Shown: positions 5,671 to 7,286 of the stretch, piece by piece
Position numbering within the stretch: position 1 is the first letter of the stretch
Layout: each line of letters begins with the position of its first letter
Origin: Gallionellales bacterium CG03_land_8_20_14_0_80_55_15
GTDB lineage: Bacteria; Pseudomonadota; Gammaproteobacteria; Burkholderiales; Gallionellaceae
Direction of reading: 5' to 3'
DNA: 7,286 nt
Assembly: GCA_002780675.1 (NCBI GenBank)
Contig: PEUR01000084.1
Location: forward strand, 5,171-12,456
The notes under the pieces: model-generated
What the model saw: only the letters and a program-made list of their open reading frames with translations
Databases searched by the model: none
Told to the model about the DNA's origin: nothing
Translations under genes and position numbers: made by a program

Positions 5671-6111
5671 GCTCAACAATTCCACATCAAACACCAGCGT
5701 CGCATTCGGTGGGATCACGCCGCCCGCGCCGCGTGCGCCGTAACCCATGCTGGAGGGAATAATCAGCGTGCGTTGCCCGCCCACTTTCATGCCCGCGAAA
5801 CCCTGATCCCAACCCTGGATGACATGACCTGCGCCCAACGGAAAGTCGAACGGCTGACCGCGGTCACGCGAGCTATCGAACTTCTGGCCTTTATGCTCAG
5901 GGGCGGTTTCGTCGTATAGCCAGCCAGTGTAATGCACCGAAATATCGTGACCTGGGACGGCCTCTGCTCCCGTGCCTAGCAAGGTGTCGTTCTTGATGAG
6001 GTAAGTTATTTTGCTGACTGGCATCGGCGGCAAATCAGGTTTTGAGCAAGCGCTGGTAATGAAAGTCGCCGACAGCAACAAAGCCAGCAAAAATTTTGGA
6101 AATAGATTCAT
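5662..6111 (-). CDS. FKBP-type peptidyl-prolyl cis-trans isomerase, lipoprotein
   Basis: A 149-residue envelope FKBP that should catalyse proline isomerisation during folding of exported proteins. Residues 1-21 are a lipoprotein signal ([16 protein letters not shown]) with a lipobox-like TSAC and acylated Cys22. Ser at +2 suggests outer-membrane sorting in a Gram-negative cell. The FKBP domain (about 36-147) keeps the ligand and active-site residues: Tyr61 (HYTGW), Phe78-Asp79 (KFDSS), Val97-Ile98 and Trp101 (VIQGWD), Tyr124 (MGYG), Ile133 and Phe141. It also carries the insertion ETAPEHKG found in bacterial MIP/FKBP12-like proteins. GAGG is well placed 5 bases before the ATG. The gene begins 14 bases after the two-domain FKBP gene, and its domain closely resembles those two, which points to local duplication plus gain of an export signal. 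Confidence 0.93.
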   Translation of the reverse strand: MNLFPKFLLALLLSATFITSACSKPDLPPMPVSKITYLIKNDTLLGTGAEAVPGHDISVHYTGWLYDETAPEHKGQKFDSSRDRGQPFDFPLGAGHVIQGWDQGFAGMKVGGQRTLIIPSSMGYGARGAGGVIPPNATLVFDVELLSAH

Positions 6112-6125
6112 AGTGACCTCAAAAA

Positions 6126-6812
6126 TTATTCGACATCCAACAATTCAACATCAAAAATCAGCTTCGCATTCGGTGGAATCACCCCACCCGCGCCGCGCTT
6201 GCCATAGCCCATTTCAGGCGGAATCACCAGCGTGCGCTGACCACCCACTTTCATGCCCTGCACACCCATATCCCAACCCTGTATCACATGGCTCTGGCCG
6301 AGCGGGAAGTCGAACGGCTCGTCGCGGTCGCGCGAGCTGTCGAACTTCGTGCCCTTGTTACCTTCCGCGTTCTTGTCGAACAGCCAGCCGGTGTAGTGTA
6401 CGGTCACATGCTGCCCGGCCTGCGCCTCGTCGCCCTCGCCGAGCTTGGTATCCACCCTCTCGGTGCGGATCACCTTGAGCAGCTTCACCTCGAACACCAG
6501 CGTGGCATTGGGCGGAATATCATTGCCCGCACCTTGTGCGCCATAACCCATCTCTGCGGGGATGATAAGCGTGCGCGATCCGCCCTCCTTCATACCCTGC
6601 ACACCTTGATCCCAACCCTTGATAACGCGCCCGCCGCCGAGCGGAAAATCAAAAGGCTCGTTGCGGTCAAGCGAGCTGTCGAACTTCGTGCCCTTGTTCT
6701 CGGGTGCGCTCTCGTCAAAGAGCCAGCCGGTGTAATGCACAATGACGGTTTGTCCGGCTTGCGCTTCCGCGCCTTCGCCCAGTTTGGTGTCGGTTTTGAT
6801 GAGGGTGGTCAT
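6126..6812 (-). CDS. Tandem two-domain FKBP-type peptidyl-prolyl isomerase (cytoplasmic)
   Basis: A 228-residue protein made of two complete FKBP domains (about 1-115 and 116-228) with no signal peptide or membrane segment, so probably cytosolic. Both domains keep every core residue I can place. Domain 1 has Tyr27, Phe44-Asp45, Val63-Ile64, Trp67, Tyr90, Ile99 and Phe107. Domain 2 has Tyr140, Phe157-Asp158, Val176-Ile177, Trp180, Tyr203, Ile212 and Phe220. The equivalent residues are exactly 113 apart. Single-domain relatives are about 110 residues, so this is a fused internal duplication. Domain 2 ([20 protein letters not shown]) is closer to the downstream lipoprotein FKBP than domain 1 ([20 protein letters not shown]). 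The ATG at 6812 has only a weak purine-rich GAGAAA upstream. The gene is likely first in an operon with the lipoprotein FKBP. Confidence 0.93.
   Translation of the reverse strand: MTTLIKTDTKLGEGAEAQAGQTVIVHYTGWLFDESAPENKGTKFDSSLDRNEPFDFPLGGGRVIKGWDQGVQGMKEGGSRTLIIPAEMGYGAQGAGNDIPPNATLVFEVKLLKVIRTERVDTKLGEGDEAQAGQHVTVHYTGWLFDKNAEGNKGTKFDSSRDRDEPFDFPLGQSHVIQGWDMGVQGMKVGGQRTLVIPPEMGYGKRGAGGVIPPNAKLIFDVELLDVE
6332..6698 (-). repeat. Internal direct duplication in the two-domain FKBP gene
   Basis: An identical 28-base run occurs at 6332-6359 and 6671-6698, an offset of 339 bases (113 codons), with similar sequence on both sides. It encodes the KGTKFDSS active-site region in both domains. This shows that the two domains arose by tandem duplication and remain similar at DNA level. 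Confidence 0.8.
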
Positions 6813-6861
6813 GTTTCTCTTTCTGGTTGGTTATCTATCTATGTTTGTCAAATATTAGTAG

Positions 6862-6912
6862 GTTGGGTGGAGCCCTTCGACTTCGCTCAGGACTGGCTGC
6901 TCGATACCCAAC
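6862..6912. repeat. REP-like nested palindrome between the HEPN and FKBP genes
   Basis: GTTGGGT (6862-6868) and ACCCAAC (6906-6912) are perfect 7-base arms enclosing a second pair, AGCC (6871-6874) and GGCT (6895-6898). The core CCTTCGACTTCGCTCAGG resembles, from memory, a dispersed intergenic element seen in many proteobacterial genomes. It lies between two co-directional genes, where such elements are usually found, and may act as a transcript-end or stability structure. No T-tract follows. Confidence 0.55.
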
Positions 6913-6924
6913 AATCTAAAGGTT

Positions 6925-7286
6925 TCATTTGGTAACAACTTCGCCCGCCCAGTGACGCATGGTCTTCACCATCGTCGCTACAACGTCATCCCGGATCAGC
7001 GGAATATCCGTATCGTCATAGCGAAACGTCACTGCAAACGGATTGAGACGGGTAAGTTCTTCAGGTGAGCAGGGAGGCGTGATACCGCTCTGTAACAGCA
7101 GGGTTGCAAGGGTATGCAAGTCATGGGTGCGCTGAAATTCAATCCCGTTAAAAATCAGCACCGCTTTCAACAATTTCTCGATGGCCTGTTGTGCATGGAA
7201 ACACGCCAGACGAAATTTTACCTCGGGTAATTTCAGCAAACCGCGAAACGCGGCGGCATCGTCATCCGCCAACCGAATATAACGCA
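6925..7286 (-). CDS. HEPN-domain protein, 5' end outside the window
   Basis: This is the C-terminal part (about 119 residues visible) of a PF05168-type HEPN protein. The hallmark helix CFHAQQAIEKLLKAVLIFNG is followed by THDLHTLATLLLQSG and the later FRYDDTDIP segment. HEPN proteins of this type are often encoded with a minimal nucleotidyltransferase and can act as RNases or as substrates for AMP transfer. A TTG at 7272 could be read as a start, but the frame stays open to the edge and the preceding residues (RYIRLADDD) match the usual HEPN beginning. I therefore treat the gene as cut by the window. A formal R-x4-H pattern (RTHDLH) exists but overlaps the structural THDL motif, so catalytic activity cannot be concluded. 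No nucleotidyltransferase lies downstream; a partner would have to be upstream of the window. Confidence 0.82.
   Translation of the reverse strand, partial: RYIRLADDDAAAFRGLLKLPEVKFRLACFHAQQAIEKLLKAVLIFNGIEFQRTHDLHTLATLLLQSGITPPCSPEELTRLNPFAVTFRYDDTDIPLIRDDVVATMVKTMRHWAGEVVTK

Noticed and set aside
6288..6935. 215-codon plus-strand frame across the two-domain FKBP gene
   Set aside because: It mirrors the FKBP tandem duplication in antisense, has no recognisable domain, and lacks a ribosome binding site.
1..7286. CRISPR array, tRNA or rRNA genes
   Set aside because: No regularly spaced short direct repeats and no tRNA- or rRNA-like segments were seen on either strand.

Overview
The window looks like a chromosomal segment of a Gram-negative proteobacterium, most likely a betaproteobacterium of the Nitrosomonadales/Gallionellaceae type. 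This is inferred from the NtrC and Mpl proteins, the lipoprotein FKBP and the GC-rich codon use of the housekeeping genes; it was not tested by a search. The housekeeping part is interrupted by two small mobile-type defence or stress modules and ends in part of a HEPN gene.

Plus strand, left to right. ntrC (about 40-1437) encodes a complete nitrogen response regulator of the sigma-54 activator class. A gene-free stretch of about 390 bases follows, becoming clearly AT-rich from about 1640. It leads into a compact three-gene operon at 1828-2964: hicA (mRNA-interferase toxin), hicB (antitoxin with an RHH domain and a long C-terminal tail) and a small protein I read as a SecB-like chaperone. A textbook intrinsic terminator lies at 2982-3003. 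I interpret this as a toxin-antitoxin-chaperone (TAC) module: the HicB tail is the candidate chaperone-addiction segment, and the chaperone gene starts inside the last codons of hicB. This is the most interesting system in the window. A poorly explained stretch (3005-3370) separates it from the convergent minus-strand genes.

Minus strand, read right to left from 7286 to 3371. A HEPN-domain gene is cut by the window edge. Next is a spacer with a REP-like palindromic repeat, then a two-domain cytoplasmic FKBP peptidyl-prolyl isomerase followed 14 bases later by a one-domain lipoprotein FKBP, giving three FKBP domains in a row. A ParE/RelE-family toxin-antitoxin pair follows (antitoxin first, 4-base overlap). 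A DUF486 small membrane protein begins 7 bases after the toxin, and mpl (murein peptide ligase, cell-wall recycling) begins 10 bases after that.

How the parts work together: NtrC belongs to nitrogen control, and its NtrB partner is expected just upstream of the window. Mpl reattaches recycled murein tripeptide to UDP-MurNAc. The FKBPs assist protein folding in the cytoplasm and in the envelope. The HicAB-SecB module probably couples toxin control to protein-export or folding stress. The second toxin-antitoxin pair is packed so tightly against DUF486-mpl that it may share transcripts with them. Family assignments rest on motif reading and memory of family alignments; no database search was run.
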